Below the pieces are notes generated by a model. That model searched no databases, had not been told where the DNA came from, and saw only the letters and a list, made by a program, of their open reading frames with translations. From the NCBI GenBank assembly GCA_028698995.1, contig JAQVVM010000035.1:1-48236 (forward strand): a DNA stretch of 48,236 nt. Reading direction: 5' to 3'. Below are positions 18,117-27,657 of this stretch, in pieces. This DNA comes from Bacteroidales bacterium. Its GTDB lineage: Bacteria > Bacteroidota > Bacteroidia > Bacteroidales > PXBB01. The stretch's first letter is position 1; the number at the start of each line of letters is the position of its first letter. The translations under genes were made by a program, and so were the position numbers.

Positions 18117-20510
18117 ATGAAAAAACTTTTATTATTTTGTTTGGCAATTGCTTTCTCAGCAACAGCCGTTTTTGCTCAAAACATCCCTGCTACTAAATTC
18201 CAGCAAGGAAACAAAACAAAGGTAAATGTAGCTGTTGACAGATCTGATTTCTTTACACCATCAGGAAAACTTGCTACATATAACCAAACAACTTACCCAA
18301 AAGGCATCTTATTACATGAAAATGCCAATATCGTTACACATCCCGGACAAGGTGCCGGTGGCCTTGACTACAGTTGGGCATGGGACGATAATACATGGGG
18401 GCTTGCTGCATTCCCAACAGGAAATTTTGCAATCGCTTGTAATTTTGACGTTCTTGATGCTTCTTGGACAGTTGACTCTGTTAGAGTTTATGCTTATCAA
18501 AGCAATTCAGGAAATACATCAACTTTAAATGATGTCAGAATTCAAATCTGGGACGGTAATCCAAATGATGTTGGATCTGCTGTTATTTGGGGTGATACCA
18601 CTACCAACAGAATGACAAGTACTAGGTTTACAAATTGTTACAGAGGTACTGATTTTACAAATACTGCCAGACCTATTATGGTTGCCGTTTGCAATACACC
18701 TGCTCTTACACTTACTCAAGGTTTCGATTACTGGATTGAATATTCAGTTGGTGGTACAACTACTTCTGGCCCATGGGCTCCTCCTATTATGGCTGGCGCT
18801 GATATTCAAAGAAGCGGCAATGTTTACTCAACTATTGATTCTGAAATGCCTGTTGATATTTTTGGTACTGCTGTTCCTGCTAGCTGTCCTACTGCCAGTA
18901 ATATTACTATTACAAACCTCGAAGACGTTTCTGCTACCATCGGTTGGACTGAAAACGGAACTGCTACCACTTGGCTTATTGAATATGGCCCTGCTGGTTT
19001 TACACCAGGTTCTGTAACTCCTATTGTTACTACAACAAACCCTCACAACTTAACCGGACTAACTGCAGGGACCAGCTATGATGTAATTATTCGTGCTTTC
19101 TGTGCTGTTGGCGATACCAGTATTTATTCTCAAACAAAAAATTTCCAAACTTTAAATTGCCCCACTGCTGATCTTTGTGCTTATTCATTTGAACTGACTG
19201 ATGACTATGGTGATGGTTGGAATGGTGCTGCTATAGAGGTTCGTGAAAATGGTCAATTAGTTCAGACAATTACAATGGGAAATGGTACTTCTTTGATTGT
19301 TCCTGCTCTTATTTGCGATGGTGCAAGTGTTACTCTTACATGGGTTAGTGGCTCTTATGATGAAGAATGCGTTTTAGCAGTTAAAGACCCTTATGGAACA
19401 GTAATTTTTAGTTTTGGTGTAGATGAAGCTCCTGCTGCTGCTGCTGTATTTCATTCATTTACTTCAGATTGCTCAAGCACTTGCTTCCCTCCTACTGCTC
19501 TTACTGTTACAGCAATAACACTTACAGGTGCTACTTTGAACTGGACTGACAATGCAGGCGCTACAAGCTGGGATATTGAATGGGGTATCGCTCCTTTCAC
19601 TCAGGGAACTGGAACAATGATTACTGCTACCACAACAAAACCTTACATCTTAACAGGTTTAACTGCTGCAACCTCTTATGCATTCTACGTTAGAGCTGTA
19701 TGTGGTGCTTCTGACCATAGCGGTTGGGCTGGTCCTTTCGCTTTTAACACACTTTGTAGCGAAGTTTCTACATTCCCTTGGACTGAAAGCTTTGAAGGTA
19801 CCACATTCCCTCCAGTTTGCTGGACAAGCATTGATCAAGATGCTGATGGCAATAACTGGGAACAAAGAAATATCACTGGCTGGGCTGCTCAGCATGGTAC
19901 TGGCGTAGCTGTTTCTGCTTCTTGGGACCAAGTTATTTTAACTCCTGATAACTACTTGGTGACTCCTGCTTTTAACATCAACTCGGCTAACCTTGAACTT
20001 AGTTTCTGGGTTGCTGCTCAGGATGTTGCTTATCCCGCTGAAAAATTTTCAGTTCTGGTTTCAACTTCAGGTGCTAATGTTGCTGATTTCACTGCAACTT
20101 TACATACTGAAGTTCTTAGTGATTCTGCATACAAAAAAATAACACTTCCTCTTGGAACATATAATGGTCAAACAATTTACATAGCTTTTAGACATTGGGA
20201 TTGCACAGACCAGTTCTTCCTCAAACTTGACAATGTTAAAATTGACATAGCTAGTGGAATCAATGAAACTTCTAATGTAAGTAGCGTTAATATTTATCCT
20301 AATCCTGTTAAAGGAAACCTTAACATTAATGCCACAAACCTTATTAACAATATTAAAGTTGTTAATACTTTAGGTCAGATTGTTGCAAACGAAAAAGTTG
20401 ACGCTCTCAACTATACAATTAATACAAGTGACTTCAAATATGGCGTTTATTTTATCCAAATCGAAACGGCTGAGGGTATTGTAAACAAAAGTTTTGTTGT
20501 TGCCGAATAA
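18117..20510 (+). CDS. Large T9SS surface adhesin with fibronectin III and cleaved-adhesin domains
   Basis: This 797-residue secreted protein has a signal peptide ending VFA before Gln-Asn. An N-terminal beta-rich region of unknown type (about 40-250) is followed by a fibronectin III domain (256-346), a pre-peptidase-like beta domain with DDYGDGWNG (350-450), a second fibronectin III domain (456-546), a cleaved-adhesin/MAM-like domain starting WTESFEG (551-712) and a T9SS type A sorting domain starting YPNPV (722-797). Such arrays occur in gingipain-associated adhesins and attach to host or polysaccharide surfaces. There is no enzyme domain. The gene uses GCT and ACT codons heavily, unlike its neighbours, and has a good promoter and a strong terminator, suggesting high, independent expression. 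The two fibronectin domains look like an internal duplication. Confidence 0.88.
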   Translation: MKKLLLFCLAIAFSATAVFAQNIPATKFQQGNKTKVNVAVDRSDFFTPSGKLATYNQTTYPKGILLHENANIVTHPGQGAGGLDYSWAWDDNTWGLAAFPTGNFAIACNFDVLDASWTVDSVRVYAYQSNSGNTSTLNDVRIQIWDGNPNDVGSAVIWGDTTTNRMTSTRFTNCYRGTDFTNTARPIMVAVCNTPALTLTQGFDYWIEYSVGGTTTSGPWAPPIMAGADIQRSGNVYSTIDSEMPVDIFGTAVPASCPTASNITITNLEDVSATIGWTENGTATTWLIEYGPAGFTPGSVTPIVTTTNPHNLTGLTAGTSYDVIIRAFCAVGDTSIYSQTKNFQTLNCPTADLCAYSFELTDDYGDGWNGAAIEVRENGQLVQTITMGNGTSLIVPALICDGASVTLTWVSGSYDEECVLAVKDPYGTVIFSFGVDEAPAAAAVFHSFTSDCSSTCFPPTALTVTAITLTGATLNWTDNAGATSWDIEWGIAPFTQGTGTMITATTTKPYILTGLTAATSYAFYVRAVCGASDHSGWAGPFAFNTLCSEVSTFPWTESFEGTTFPPVCWTSIDQDADGNNWEQRNITGWAAQHGTGVAVSASWDQVILTPDNYLVTPAFNINSANLELSFWVAAQDVAYPAEKFSVLVSTSGANVADFTATLHTEVLSDSAYKKITLPLGTYNGQTIYIAFRHWDCTDQFFLKLDNVKIDIASGINETSNVSSVNIYPNPVKGNLNINATNLINNIKVVNTLGQIVANEKVDALNYTINTSDFKYGVYFIQIETAEGIVNKSFVVAE

Positions 20511-20527
20511 AAAACTTTTTATTTACT

Positions 20528-20565
20528 AAAAGAGGCTGTCTTTCTCGGACAGCCTCTTTTTATTT
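20528..20565 (+). terminator. Strong rho-independent terminator
   Basis: A perfect 13-bp stem (AAAAGAGGCTGTC and its complement) with a 7-base loop is followed by a T-run, 18 bases after the adhesin stop. It shares the GGCTGTC/GACAGCC core with the terminator at 9292. Confidence 0.93.
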
Positions 20566-20613
20566 ATATAAAAACATTAGTGTTATTATAAATACCAATA
20601 TTAATAATATTCG

Positions 20614-20621
20614 TATTTTTG
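20614..20621 (+). promoter_or_regulatory. -7 promoter box (TATTTTTG) before the DUF349 gene
   Basis: TATTTTTG matches TAnnTTTG exactly and sits 42 bases before the ATG at 20664. It lies downstream of the adhesin terminator, so the DUF349 gene should have its own transcript. The -33 element is not evident. Confidence 0.6.
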
Positions 20622-20663
20622 CACCCTAATTAAATTAAAGAAAAAACTTAAAGTGATTCTGTG

Positions 20664-22757
20664 ATGGCTAATAATGAAGAATTAATTAATTTCCAAAATG
20701 AGCAGGAAGATACGACTGAAAATAAAAATCTTTTACCTGAAGCTTCTTCCGAAACTAATGTGGGATATGAAAATCAATTAACTGATTTGAGTAATGAGGT
20801 ACCAGTAGAAAAAAATGATTCTGGTACTTTAGACGTAATTTCTGATTCCGAAAAAACTGTTATCAAAACTGAAGAAACAATTGATGAAAATACTTCTACT
20901 TCTGAATCAAAATTACTTGAATCTGATCTTGACAATTTGATTACTGAACAACCAATTTCTGAAAATATTGAATTCGTTACTGAAAATATTTCAGAAATTC
21001 AACATGTTATGGACATTGAAGAAGAGGATGAAGAGGAGGAGAACCTTGATTATGATTCAATGTCTAAAAAAGAGCTTGTTGATGTCATTGAAATTTTGGC
21101 TCAGGATAAAAATATCACCAAGATTAAAAGAAAAATCGGCCTTATTAAATTAGCCTTTCATAACATTATTAAACACGAAAAAGAAGATAAATTAAATAAA
21201 TTTATTGAAGAAGGGGGAGATAAAAAAGAATTCAAATTCGAACCCGATAATCTTGAAATTAAATTTAATGCTGCTTTCAACACATTTAAACAAAATAAAA
21301 AAAGCTTCGAGGAAGAGCAAGAAAATGAAAAAATAAAAAACTTTGAAAAGAAAAAAAATATCCTCGAAGAAATTAGAAAGCTTATTGAATCAGAAGAAGA
21401 TCTTAAAACTACTTACGATGAATTCAAAAGATTGCAGTCGGAATGGAAAGAAACAGGACCTGTTTCGCGCTTAGAAACTGATAATTTATGGAAAAACTAC
21501 CATTTTCTAGTAGATAAATTCCTTGACAAAGTAAGGATTAATGAAGAACTTCGTGATCTAGACCGAAAGAAAAACATGGAACTTAGCTTTGAACTGTGTG
21601 AAAAAACAGAAGAACTGCTACTTAATCCGAAAATCAATGAATCTTTTAAGTTGCTTCAGAAATACCATCAGGAATGGAAGGAGATTGGACCTCTGCCTTC
21701 CGATAAAAAAGACTATATATGGGAAAGATTCAAATTAGCAACTGAGAAAGTTATTGAACGAAGGAGACAACATTACGATAAAAAACGTTTAGAACAAGAA
21801 AACAATTATGCCGCTAAAGTGATTCTTTGCGAAAAAATCGAAGAAATCATTAAAGAAGAACTTCACAGCAACAATGAATGGGCTGATGCTACAAAAAGAA
21901 TTCAAGATTTACAGAACATCTGGAAAACTATTGGCACTGCACCTATCAAACTGAATGACGAAATTTGGACCCGCTTCAGATCCGCTATTAATATGTTTTT
22001 TGAAAATAAAAAAGACTATTTCGCAGGTTTGAAAGAAGAGCTTATTAATAACTATAATCTCAAGTTGGATATATGTGCTCAAGCCGAAGCGATAAAAGAC
22101 AGCAAAGACTGGAAAAAAACAACTCTGGCTCTTATTAAACTTCAGCAGGAATGGAAAAACGTTGGAGCCATCCCAAGAAAACATGCTGATGATTTATGGA
22201 AAAGATTCAGGGCTGCTTGCGACCACTTCTTTAAACAAAAACAAGATTATTTTGCTAATATTGGTGCCAACGAAAAGGAGAACCTTAAAGCGAAACTTGA
22301 TATCATCGAGAAAATTAAAGCAGAAAATCTTCAGGGTGATAAGAAAAAGGCTCTTGATACTTTAAATATTTTACAGAGGGAATTTATGGCAATTGGTCAT
22401 GTACCTGCCAATGAAAAAGACAATATCAACAGACTATTGAGGGAGACTATTAACCAAAAACTTGATGAGCTGAAAATTAATCCCGTCGAAAAAAAGATGA
22501 TGTCTTTCAAATCTAAATTCGAAGATATAAAAGACACACCTGATGCTAATGATATTGTCCGTTCTGAAGTCCGATTCCTCAATAATAAATTAACTCAGCT
22601 CCGAAGTGATATTCAATTGTGGGAGAATAATATCGGCTTTTTTGCCAAAAGCAAAAGTGCAAATATTCTTAAACAAGAGTTTGAAAACAAAATTGAAAAA
22701 GCTAAAGAAGAAATTACAGTTCTTGAAGCCAAAATCAAATTCTTGAAGCAGAAGTAA
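20664..22757 (+). CDS. DUF349-repeat coiled-coil protein
   Basis: This 697-residue cytoplasmic protein starts with about 130 very acidic residues, then has about five DUF349 repeats of roughly 70-75 residues, each with a signature like LQxEWKxxGxxP...D.lWxRFrxa. The C-terminal 90 residues are a coiled coil. DUF349 proteins of Bacteroidota are large, charged and largely helical. Their function is not established in this phylum, although some relatives elsewhere affect cell division or RNA metabolism. The ATG at 20664 is preferred over the GTG directly before it. The gene ends 14 bases from the convergent hydrolase. The final repeat is divergent (EFMAIGHVP). Confidence 0.85.
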   Translation: MANNEELINFQNEQEDTTENKNLLPEASSETNVGYENQLTDLSNEVPVEKNDSGTLDVISDSEKTVIKTEETIDENTSTSESKLLESDLDNLITEQPISENIEFVTENISEIQHVMDIEEEDEEEENLDYDSMSKKELVDVIEILAQDKNITKIKRKIGLIKLAFHNIIKHEKEDKLNKFIEEGGDKKEFKFEPDNLEIKFNAAFNTFKQNKKSFEEEQENEKIKNFEKKKNILEEIRKLIESEEDLKTTYDEFKRLQSEWKETGPVSRLETDNLWKNYHFLVDKFLDKVRINEELRDLDRKKNMELSFELCEKTEELLLNPKINESFKLLQKYHQEWKEIGPLPSDKKDYIWERFKLATEKVIERRRQHYDKKRLEQENNYAAKVILCEKIEEIIKEELHSNNEWADATKRIQDLQNIWKTIGTAPIKLNDEIWTRFRSAINMFFENKKDYFAGLKEELINNYNLKLDICAQAEAIKDSKDWKKTTLALIKLQQEWKNVGAIPRKHADDLWKRFRAACDHFFKQKQDYFANIGANEKENLKAKLDIIEKIKAENLQGDKKKALDTLNILQREFMAIGHVPANEKDNINRLLRETINQKLDELKINPVEKKMMSFKSKFEDIKDTPDANDIVRSEVRFLNNKLTQLRSDIQLWENNIGFFAKSKSANILKQEFENKIEKAKEEITVLEAKIKFLKQK

Positions 22758-22771
22758 TCTATTGAATTAGC

Positions 22772-23539
22772 TTATTTACCCGTAAGAAAATAATCTACTT
22801 CTTTTATAAAATCAGGAAAGTTATCCGTCTGCACCCAATGCCCTGCATTATTGATAGTTTTTAACTGCATACAAGGAAACAACTTTTGTAATTCATAAAG
22901 ATTGTCATCAATAATGTAATCAGAGAGATTGCCTCTAATAAACAAAGACTCCTTAAAATAAGCAGAAGTTGTTTCAATAGCTCCCAAAAGATTGTCAATA
23001 TTCGAATTTATTGCATCTAGATTAATGCGCCATCCCAGACGATTCCTGCTTTTCCACTCAAGATTTTTCAAAAGCAACTGCACAACCCTTTCATCAGAAA
23101 TTTCTGCACTTAATAAATTAAAAACCTCTTTTCTTGATGCAACATTATCAAAATCTACCTTTAACATGGAATTGATATAATGTATTTGTCGAAGAGGATA
23201 TTTGATAGGCGCTATATCTACAACAATAATTTTAAAAGCTACTTCCGGATATTCTAGTGCTAGGTGCATAGCAAGTTTCCCCCCCATAGAATGACCAATA
23301 ATGATTGGATTATCAATACCATGGGTGCTTAAAAAAGTCATTATATCATCAGCCATGCTGAAATAATTCATAAAGCTGTCATGAGGGCTTCTACCGTGAT
23401 TTCTTAAATCAGGGATAAAACTCTGGAAACGGTTTTCGAAAAATTTCGCTGTACTTAACCAATTATCTGATGAACCAAATAAACCGTGTAGAAGTAACAA
23501 AGGTTGCCCCTGCCCTATCTTTTTATAAAACAATTCCAT
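22772..23539 (-). CDS. Alpha/beta hydrolase, YbfF-like esterase
   Basis: This 255-residue cytoplasmic hydrolase has the oxyanion segment LLHGLFGSSDNW (His18), the nucleophile elbow GHSMGG (Ser84), a PDLRNHGRSPH block, and catalytic His in NNAGHWV near the C-terminus. The DLRNHGRSP block and short cap are typical of YbfF-type esterases, which hydrolyse short acyl and acyl-CoA esters. The true substrate is not shown. It lies 76 bases downstream of pdxJ on the same strand, so cotranscription is plausible. No signal peptide. Confidence 0.87.
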   Translation of the reverse strand: MELFYKKIGQGQPLLLLHGLFGSSDNWLSTAKFFENRFQSFIPDLRNHGRSPHDSFMNYFSMADDIMTFLSTHGIDNPIIIGHSMGGKLAMHLALEYPEVAFKIIVVDIAPIKYPLRQIHYINSMLKVDFDNVASRKEVFNLLSAEISDERVVQLLLKNLEWKSRNRLGWRINLDAINSNIDNLLGAIETTSAYFKESLFIRGNLSDYIIDDNLYELQKLFPCMQLKTINNAGHWVQTDNFPDFIKEVDYFLTGK

Positions 23540-23615
23540 AATCTCACCTTTAAGATAATTATAAAACTTTTATCAAAAAGCTATTAAGTTAAAAATCACA
23601 AACAACATGACATCC

Positions 23616-24350
23616 TTAAACACTATCCTTAAGACCTTTATGAATTTCGCGCAGGTACATTTGAATGGTATTTTCTAAACCAAAGTATAAAGCGTCACAA
23701 ATCAGAGCATGCCCAATTGATACTTCAAGCAAGTTATCAATGTTTTTGACCATAAAGGCAAGATTATCAAGATTAAGATCATGACCGGCATTTAATCCCA
23801 TGTTAAACAATTTGGCTTGTTTTGCAGTCTCTTTATAGGGCAGTATCGCCTCCTCTTTATCCAGGAGATATTTTCTGGCATAGGATTCAGTATATAGCTC
23901 AATTCTGTCTGCACCGGTCTTTGCTGCATATTTAACCAATTCAGGATTGGGATCTAAAAAAATTGATGTCCTTATGTTTTCATTCTTAAATTCAGTAATA
24001 ATATCCTTAAGAAATAATGCATGAGTTTTTACATCCCAGCCTTTATTTGAAGTAATGGCATCTGGTGGATCAGGAACCAAAGTGACCTGGGCTGGTTTAA
24101 TATTTAAAACAAGATTGATAAATTTTTCAGAAGGATACCCCTCAATATTAAACTCTGTAGTTACAATATCTTTAATGTCAAATACGTCTTGATATCGAAT
24201 ATGCCTCTCATCTGGACGAGGATGTACGGTAATCCCCTGTGAGCCAAATCGTTCGCAATCTTTTACAACCTGAACCAAATCAGGTAAATGACCTCCTCTT
24301 GCATTTCGTAATGTCGCTATCTTATTGACGTTAACACTCAGCTTTGTCAT
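23616..24350 (-). CDS. pdxJ: Pyridoxine 5'-phosphate synthase
   Basis: This 244-residue enzyme condenses 1-deoxyxylulose-5-phosphate with 3-amino-2-oxopropyl phosphate to give pyridoxine 5'-phosphate, the last ring-forming step of vitamin B6 synthesis. Diagnostic parts are LSVNVNKIATLRNARGG at the N-terminus, ITVHPRPDERHI with the phosphate-binding and catalytic histidines (His43, His50), and LNAGHDLN near residue 187. The usual Asp in VNIDHIATLRN is replaced by Asn-Lys (NVNK), a variant common in Bacteroidota. Length is typical. The gene is divergent from the CBS gene. No clear promoter was recognised. Confidence 0.96.
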   Translation of the reverse strand: MTKLSVNVNKIATLRNARGGHLPDLVQVVKDCERFGSQGITVHPRPDERHIRYQDVFDIKDIVTTEFNIEGYPSEKFINLVLNIKPAQVTLVPDPPDAITSNKGWDVKTHALFLKDIITEFKNENIRTSIFLDPNPELVKYAAKTGADRIELYTESYARKYLLDKEEAILPYKETAKQAKLFNMGLNAGHDLNLDNLAFMVKNIDNLLEVSIGHALICDALYFGLENTIQMYLREIHKGLKDSV

Positions 24351-24430
24351 AATAATGTTTCTCGTTTTTATATTTTGGCTAAGATATAAAAAGTATTTAT
24401 TAATTTTACACTTTATTTAGATTTATTATT

Positions 24431-25093
24431 ATGCTTGCAAAAGAAATGCTTAGCGACTCCATTCTTCCACTTCGCACATCAGATACTGCTTTAACTGCTA
24501 TCAGCATGATGGAGGAATTAAAGGTTTCGCATTTGCCTATAGTCAATAATGAAGAATTTCTCGGCTTGATTTCTGAAAATGATATTCTTGAATATAACAA
24601 ACTTGAAGATCCTCTGGGAAACCATAAACTTTCTCTGACATTGCCATCGGTTAATGAAAACCAGCACATTTTCGATGTTGTTAAAGTTTTTTCTGATTTA
24701 AAACTGACAATTCTGCCTGTTCTCGATAAAAACAATAACTACCTAGGAATCATCACACTAAGAGATTTAATTTACAAATTATCTCAAACAATTGCTGTCA
24801 ATAACCCCGGTGGAATTATTATTCTTGAAGTGAACCAAAGTGATTATATGCTGAGTCAGATTGCACATATAATCGAAGAAAATGATGCTAAAGTCCTATG
24901 CCTTTATATAAGTTCGAATCCTGATACCACTAAAATGGAAATTACTGTTAAAATTAACAAAATGGACATCAGACCTGTTTTGCAAACTTTAAACCGGTAC
25001 AACTACATTGTTAAAGCTACCTACACAGACTTTAACAACATCGAAAACCTTAAAGACAGATATGATTTACTCATGAACTACTTAAATATGTAA
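24431..25093 (+). CDS. CBS-domain protein with C-terminal ACT-like region
   Basis: This 220-residue cytoplasmic protein carries two CBS motifs: residues about 1-58 (LRTSDTALTAISMMEE, VNNEEFLGLIS) and about 70-120 (ILPVLDKNNNYLGIITLRDL). Residues about 128-215 look like an ACT-type fold (GIIILEVNQSDYMLSQIAHII). CBS pairs sense adenine nucleotides and ACT domains small ligands, so this is probably a nucleotide-responsive regulator. No enzymatic domain is present. It heads the run that continues to the Omp85 protein after 3 bases. In many Bacteroidota a protein of this kind lies next to NAD kinase, consistent with the gene 1.6 kb downstream. Confidence 0.85.
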   Translation: MLAKEMLSDSILPLRTSDTALTAISMMEELKVSHLPIVNNEEFLGLISENDILEYNKLEDPLGNHKLSLTLPSVNENQHIFDVVKVFSDLKLTILPVLDKNNNYLGIITLRDLIYKLSQTIAVNNPGGIIILEVNQSDYMLSQIAHIIEENDAKVLCLYISSNPDTTKMEITVKINKMDIRPVLQTLNRYNYIVKATYTDFNNIENLKDRYDLLMNYLNM

Positions 25094-25096
25094 TTT

Positions 25097-26572
25097 GTGT
25101 ACCCTTTTTTCCTTTTTCAATCATTTTTTTCTATATTGTGGAGAAAAAAAAACATCCAAAATTTTCTGATTCTCTTACTTTTTATTATCTTTTCTAATAA
25201 TTCTTTTGGCTATAATTTTTCAGATTCTTCAGAAACTAATGATAAATACATCATTGTTGACAGTGTCACCATCAGTGGCAATAAAAGAACAAAAGCTCAT
25301 ATTATTTTACGCGAAACTCTCTTTAAAACAGGCGACACAATCCAATTATCTAATTATTCTGAAATTATTCAAACCAGCATCAATAATTTAAATAACACTT
25401 CTCTTTTTAATTTTGTTTTTATTGATACCAATGGCATACATCTTAATAAAACTTTTGAAATAAAAGTTATTGAGAGGTGGTATTTTTGGCCTTTCCCTTA
25501 TTTAGACCTTTCAGAGCATAATTTTAATACATGGTGGAAAACCAAAGACCTGAAAAAAATTAACTACGGATTGTACTTTGTAAAAGAAAACTTCAGAGGG
25601 AGAAGAGAGAAGTTAAGCCTGTTTTTCAGAAGAGGATTTGAAGAAACTTACAGCGTTTCGTACGATGTACCTTATTTTAATAAAGCTCAAACGTTTGGCA
25701 TGGCCTTTTCTTTTGGATATGCTCGTAATAAAGAAGTTGCTTTTCAAGTTAATAATAACAAAATTGATTATTTTAGAGTCAACGACTTTTATATCAGGGA
25801 AAATTTGCAGGCAACCATACAATTGAATTATAGAAAAAATTATCAACAAAACCATGCTTTGTGGGTGAGTTATAACAGCCAGACATTTGCCGATACCCTT
25901 ATACGTCAGAACGATTTTTTTTCAAAAAACGGCATGAAAAACAATCAATATTTTACTGTAAATTATTTCTATAAAAACGACAAACGAGATGTGGAAGCAT
26001 ACCCCTTAAATGGCAATTATTTTGACCTTGACATCAATAAATACGGACTTGGTATTCTTAAAAATGAAGCTGCAAACGTTTTTTTCATCAGAATGACTTT
26101 TAGGAAGTATTTAAACCTCTACAAAAGATTTTATTATGCTTTTGGAAATAAAATAAAATTTTCAAATTATGATTATCAACCTTTTTTTCTGAAAAAAGGG
26201 CTGGGTTACAATAACGATTATGTCAGAGGATACGACTATTATGTTATAGATGGTATTAGCTACTGGGTATTCAAAAACAATTTGAAATTTCAATTAATTC
26301 AACCAAGAGTTTTTAAAATTAATTTTATAAAATCAGAGAAGTTCAACATGATTCATTTTGCTTCATACCTCAACCTCTTTTTTGATTGTGGTTATGCTCA
26401 GGATTATAAAAAAACATATAATCCTCTCAACAATCTGTCAAACTCATTTCTTTACGGCTATGGTGCTGGATTCGACCTTGTTACTTACTACGACAAGGTG
26501 TTAAGAATTGAATATGCGATAAATAAATTGGGTGAGCACGGCTTCTTTATTAACTTTGTTGCACCAATCTAA
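25097..26572 (+). CDS. Small Omp85 family outer-membrane protein with one POTRA domain
   Basis: This protein has up to 491 residues. A hydrophobic export segment (about 22-38) is followed by one POTRA domain (about 52-128, starting VDSVTISGNKRTK) and a C-terminal beta-barrel region. The barrel has the Omp85 loop-6 VRGY motif (376-379). BamA has five POTRA domains, and this one has a single one, so its role is likely different from general outer-membrane assembly. It begins at GTG 25097, 3 bases after the CBS stop. A TTG at 25136 would give a shorter, more typical basic signal (MWRKKN). Unlike the other exported proteins here, the predicted cut (SFG before Tyr) leaves no N-terminal Gln. Confidence 0.8.
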   Translation: MYPFFLFQSFFSILWRKKNIQNFLILLLFIIFSNNSFGYNFSDSSETNDKYIIVDSVTISGNKRTKAHIILRETLFKTGDTIQLSNYSEIIQTSINNLNNTSLFNFVFIDTNGIHLNKTFEIKVIERWYFWPFPYLDLSEHNFNTWWKTKDLKKINYGLYFVKENFRGRREKLSLFFRRGFEETYSVSYDVPYFNKAQTFGMAFSFGYARNKEVAFQVNNNKIDYFRVNDFYIRENLQATIQLNYRKNYQQNHALWVSYNSQTFADTLIRQNDFFSKNGMKNNQYFTVNYFYKNDKRDVEAYPLNGNYFDLDINKYGLGILKNEAANVFFIRMTFRKYLNLYKRFYYAFGNKIKFSNYDYQPFFLKKGLGYNNDYVRGYDYYVIDGISYWVFKNNLKFQLIQPRVFKINFIKSEKFNMIHFASYLNLFFDCGYAQDYKKTYNPLNNLSNSFLYGYGAGFDLVTYYDKVLRIEYAINKLGEHGFFINFVAPI

Positions 26573-26675
26573 AAATTTTCACTTTTTTAATCTTTTACGA
26601 ATACAAAATCATAACTCTTTAAAATGCACTGATTCTGAGATAATTGAAATCCACCACCTCATTAAAAATGAAAAA

Positions 26676-27554
26676 ATGAAAAAAATTGCAATTTATTCAA
26701 GAAAAATAAACGAAAACAACATCAATACTGTTATAGAGCTTTTCAAAAAACTTGATAAATTCAATTGTATCCTTGTCATTTTCGATGACCTTTACCAACA
26801 AATAAAAGAAGCCTTTCAATTCAAATCAAAATGCCAAATATTTAAAAGTCATGAGGATGTAGCGATGTGTAATTTTTTAATCAGTATTGGAGGAGATGGA
26901 ACTCTTTTAGATACAATTACTTATATACGCGACTCTGGAACTCCTGTCATAGGATTTAATATTGGGAAACTTGGATTTCTTGCCAATGCCACTTTAGCCG
27001 ACATTGATCAAACTTTAAATCACATTCTTAACAACAACTACGCAATTGAAGAGCGTTCTTTGTTAAAAATTGAAAGCAATGCCCTACAATTCAATGAGAT
27101 TAACTATGCCCTTAACGATATTACCCTACACAAATCAGATGCATCTTCAATGATAAAAATTGATGCTTTTATTGATGAACTTTTCTTAAATTCATATTGG
27201 GCAGATGGAATTATTATTTCAACACCCACAGGTTCAACAGCATATTCTTTAAGCTGTGGAGGACCTATAATAGCTCCAAACTCAAATAATTTTATAATCA
27301 CCCCCATAGCTTCTCATAATCTCACTGTAAGACCTATTGTCATTTCAGATCAAAGTCGCATTAAACTTCAAGTAAACGCCCTTAATAAACCATTTATTAT
27401 CAGCCTCGATTCAAGAAAATTTAAACTCAGTAAAAAAAGTGAATTCTTGCTGATGAAAGAAAAATTCTCTTTCAATATAATAAAAACTCCTGATTGCGAT
27501 TTTTACTCAACTATTAGAAAAAAATTATTATGGGGTCATGACATAAGGAATTAA
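26676..27554 (+). CDS. nadK: NAD kinase
   Basis: This 293-residue enzyme phosphorylates NAD to NADP. The GGDGT motif (Gly72-Gly73-Asp74) with preceding SI and the following TLLDT, the NIGKLGFLA segment, a conserved N-D-I-T-L motif near residue 147, and PTGSTAYSLSCGGPI near 184 are all characteristic. The start at ATG 26676 gives the standard MKKIAIYSR N-terminus; an in-frame extension back to 26532 would overlap the end of the preceding gene and is rejected. The gap of about 100 bases after the Omp85 gene shows no clear promoter box. Confidence 0.95.
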   Translation: MKKIAIYSRKINENNINTVIELFKKLDKFNCILVIFDDLYQQIKEAFQFKSKCQIFKSHEDVAMCNFLISIGGDGTLLDTITYIRDSGTPVIGFNIGKLGFLANATLADIDQTLNHILNNNYAIEERSLLKIESNALQFNEINYALNDITLHKSDASSMIKIDAFIDELFLNSYWADGIIISTPTGSTAYSLSCGGPIIAPNSNNFIITPIASHNLTVRPIVISDQSRIKLQVNALNKPFIISLDSRKFKLSKKSEFLLMKEKFSFNIIKTPDCDFYSTIRKKLLWGHDIRN

Positions 27555-27632
27555 ACTGATTTGTTTTTTTTGTGTAAATACAATAAAATCAAACTCTTTA
27601 TGTTTATTTAAAAATATTTTAAAAATTTAATG

Positions 27633-27640
27633 TATCTTTG
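27633..27640 (+). promoter_or_regulatory. -7 promoter box (TATCTTTG) before the PorG-like pair
   Basis: TATCTTTG matches the consensus and lies 17 bases before the ATG at 27658. It probably drives the PorG-like pair, uppS, bamA and ompH, ending at the hairpin near 33419. Confidence 0.6.
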
Positions 27641-27657
27641 CGTGTAAATCACCTATC

